A DNA stretch of 64,000 nt, taken from the NCBI GenBank assembly GCA_029261815.1, contig JAJDAQ010000068.1, forward strand, positions 1 to 64,000. The letters are read 5' to 3'. Made by a program: the position numbers and the translations under genes. The DNA comes from Deltaproteobacteria bacterium. GTDB lineage: Bacteria; Myxococcota_A; UBA9160; UBA6930. The notes beneath the pieces were generated by a model that was given only the letters and a program-made list of their open reading frames with translations, ran no database searches and had not been told where the DNA came from. Shown here piece by piece: positions 62,509 through 64,000 of the stretch (position 1 is its first letter; each line of letters begins with the position of its first letter).

Positions 62509-63258
62509 GCCGTTCGTTTGCGCGCGACGATTCTCGCGGTGAGCCAGGCCGCCGGTCCAGAGCGAGAGCCCCACGTACCAGGCCGGGTAGATCAGCGAGA
62601 ACTCCAACAGGTGGAAGCCGTCCAGGGCAGCGGGCCAGGCGATGGCGGCCGCCACGACCCCGGTCCAGACGCCGGCGCCCACGTTCGTGGTCCAGAAGAG
62701 GCCGCCCATGCGGCTCGGGTAGACGTACTTCAGCGGCACGAAGACGGCGGCTGCAAGGAGCAGCAGCATCGCCGCGGTCACGCCCACGCCGATGTCGAAG
62801 GCCCAGACGTAGACGGCCACGACGTTCCAGTAGGACGGAAAGCCGACGAAGAAGTGGTCTTCGGTCTTGGCGTCGGCCTGCGAGAAGCCATAACCGCTCG
62901 CCAGGATGGGGGCCGCGGCCACGATCCAGCTGTCCACGGCGCCGACCCACCAGAGGAACGCGATCGGCACCATCACGTAGTTCAGGTAGTCGATGATGTC
63001 GTCGAGGCGCCGGCCGTCGATGCCGGGCACCACTTCCTTCACCCGGGCCTTGCGCGCCATCGTGCCGTCGACGCCGTCGATGGCGAGGGCGAGCAGCATC
63101 CAGAGCGCCGAGGTGCGGAAGTCGCCGGCGGCTGCCGCGACGAGCGCGAGCAAGCCCACGACGGCGCCGCTGGCCGTAAAGATGTGGACGGCCCACGCGG
63201 CGGCGCGGGCGCCGGCGCTATGGGCTTCCGATTCAGGGTTGAGCGAGGACGCGCTCAT
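62506..63258 (-). CDS. pcs: Phosphatidylcholine synthase (CDP-alcohol phosphatidyltransferase)
   Basis: 250 residues, about seven membrane helices. The CDP-alcohol motif is DGTMAR, then KARVKEVVPGID, then GRRLDDIID. This matches DGx2AR with a 12-residue gap and the final Gly-x3-Asp-x3-Asp that distinguishes bacterial Pcs, which joins CDP-diacylglycerol and free choline. The C-terminal YPAWYVGLSLW segment agrees. ATG 63258 follows GGAG. Nine bases separate it from hemH, so the two may be co-transcribed. Choline source unknown. Confidence 0.88.
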   Translation of the reverse strand: MSASSLNPESEAHSAGARAAAWAVHIFTASGAVVGLLALVAAAAGDFRTSALWMLLALAIDGVDGTMARKARVKEVVPGIDGRRLDDIIDYLNYVMVPIAFLWWVGAVDSWIVAAAPILASGYGFSQADAKTEDHFFVGFPSYWNVVAVYVWAFDIGVGVTAAMLLLLAAAVFVPLKYVYPSRMGGLFWTTNVGAGVWTGVVAAAIAWPAALDGFHLLEFSLIYPAWYVGLSLWTGGLAHRENRRAQTNG

Positions 63259-63424
63259 CAAGGCTCCGGTCCGTGCGTTCGAAAGCGGAGGGTACCGAAA
63301 CAGCTAGACTCGGCCCCGCCTGCGACCATCGAGCCCGGGTTTCCGTGGCGCTCGAAACGCGGCGTCAGGCAAGTCAGCGAAGGGGCAGGGAATCGAAGCG
63401 CCGATCCCCGTCTTGGAGGGTCTC

Positions 63425-64000
63425 GTGAGCAAGTTCGATTGGGCCATCGTCGGAGCCGGTCCGGGCGGCTACGTCGCCGCCATTCGCGCGGCCCAACTCG
63501 GCCAGCGGGTGGCCGTGATCGAAATGGACCGCCCCGGAGGCGTCTGCCTCAACTGGGGCTGCATCCCGTCGAAGGCCCTGCTGTCCGGTGCCGAGCTGGT
63601 CGAGACGCTGACGAAGCACGGAAAGACCTTTGGCGTCACGGCCGAGGGGCTCACCCTGGACTACGGCGCCCTCATCGACCACAGCCGCAAGACGGCCGAC
63701 CGCCTCGCCAAGGGCGTGCAGGGCCTGCTGAAGAAGAACCAGATCGAACTCGTGGCCGGTCGCGGCCGGCTGGTCTCGAACCGGGCCGTCGAGGTCGAGG
63801 GCGTGGGCACGGTGGAAGCCGACCGGGTCATGCTCGCGACGGGCTCCACCGAATGGACGCCGCCCGGCATCGTGGTCGACGGCGACAAGGTGATGACCTC
63901 GCGCGAGGCGCTCGAGTCCAAGCGCGTCCCCGAACACCTCGTGATCATCGGCGCTGGCGCCGTGGGCATGGAGTTCGCCTACGTCTACGCCAACTACGGT
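63425..64000 (+). CDS. lpd: Dihydrolipoamide dehydrogenase, second copy, cut by window edge
   Basis: The frame is open from GTG 63425 (after GGAGGG) to the last base, giving 192 residues. It starts directly with the FAD motif VGAGPGGYVAAI, has the redox disulphide in GGVCLNWGCIPSKAL and the start of the NAD domain (IIGAGAVGMEFA). It lacks a lipoyl domain, unlike the lpdA copy at 13711-15429. A separate E3 may serve 2-oxoglutarate, branched-chain or glycine-cleavage complexes. TAGACT at 63304-63309 could be its -10. Confidence 0.93.
   Translation, partial: MSKFDWAIVGAGPGGYVAAIRAAQLGQRVAVIEMDRPGGVCLNWGCIPSKALLSGAELVETLTKHGKTFGVTAEGLTLDYGALIDHSRKTADRLAKGVQGLLKKNQIELVAGRGRLVSNRAVEVEGVGTVEADRVMLATGSTEWTPPGIVVDGDKVMTSREALESKRVPEHLVIIGAGAVGMEFAYVYANYG

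Overview
The window is GC-rich bacterial DNA, densely coded on both strands. No gene-free stretch exceeds 300 bases (the longest is 264, at 35611-35874). I count 55 protein-coding genes, two of them cut by the window edges. I see no tRNA, rRNA, CRISPR array, insertion sequence or prophage. The gene content suggests an aerobic, lipid-degrading heterotroph: four acyl-CoA dehydrogenases, two crotonases, two acyl-CoA thioesterases, an AceE-type pyruvate dehydrogenase, and aerobic haem synthesis (hemE, protoporphyrinogen oxidase, ferrochelatase). PEP-CTERM proteins, a CarF-type plasmalogen desaturase and phosphatidylcholine synthase fit an uncultured delta-proteobacterial lineage (Myxococcota, Binatota or similar). 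That placement is inference and weakly supported.

Layout. 1-4097: edge metalloprotease, amidohydrolase, TPR membrane protein and thioesterase (+). 4094-12775: a six-gene minus-strand unit, purL-purB-AI-2E permease-chalcone isomerase-like-acyltransferase-SDR, whose last five genes are joined by 4-base overlaps. 12970-19416: a PEP-CTERM protein and the aceE-aceF-lpdA operon (-). 19582-24807: an unrecognised, possibly ferritin-like protein, then a glycosyltransferase, a methyltransferase and an STT3-type oligosaccharyltransferase. 24897-33066: MarR regulator, TesB thioesterase, glutathione-dependent formaldehyde dehydrogenase, a second PEP-CTERM protein behind a sigma-54-like promoter, nitronate monooxygenase, a membrane-fused spermidine-synthase-like protein, and Aat. 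33180-39336: an acyl-CoA dehydrogenase pair, a CNNM/CorC protein, a crotonase, CarF and an unknown membrane protein. 39249-43892: an HxlR regulator divergent from a four-gene operon (carboxymuconolactone-decarboxylase-like, crotonase, variant GTP cyclohydrolase II, double-SIS/creatininase fusion). 43896-49622: a TRAP transporter operon led by a Ser/Thr kinase. 49768-54007: FemAB-like acyltransferase, clpS-clpA and a GFA-family protein. 54020-64000: MATE exporter, ispH, a second acyl-CoA dehydrogenase pair running into hemE-hemY, hemH, phosphatidylcholine synthase and a second, truncated lpd.

The strongest candidate for an undescribed system is the 39.2-43.9 kb operon. Its GTP cyclohydrolase II homologue keeps the zinc cysteines and the Asp/Arg pair but has Arg where E. 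coli RibA has Tyr105. A known Tyr-to-Met change at this site in a Streptomyces paralogue stops the reaction at the formylated intermediate FAPy. The next gene fuses a GlmS-like double SIS module to a creatininase domain, and the archaeal FAPy deformylase ArfB belongs to the creatininase family. A dedicated purine-derived metabolite pathway is a reasonable hypothesis.

A second, genome-scale signal is that eight or nine genes that head transcription units have a TAnnnT box 6-8 bases before the start codon and no Shine-Dalgarno sequence. This points to widespread leaderless mRNAs.
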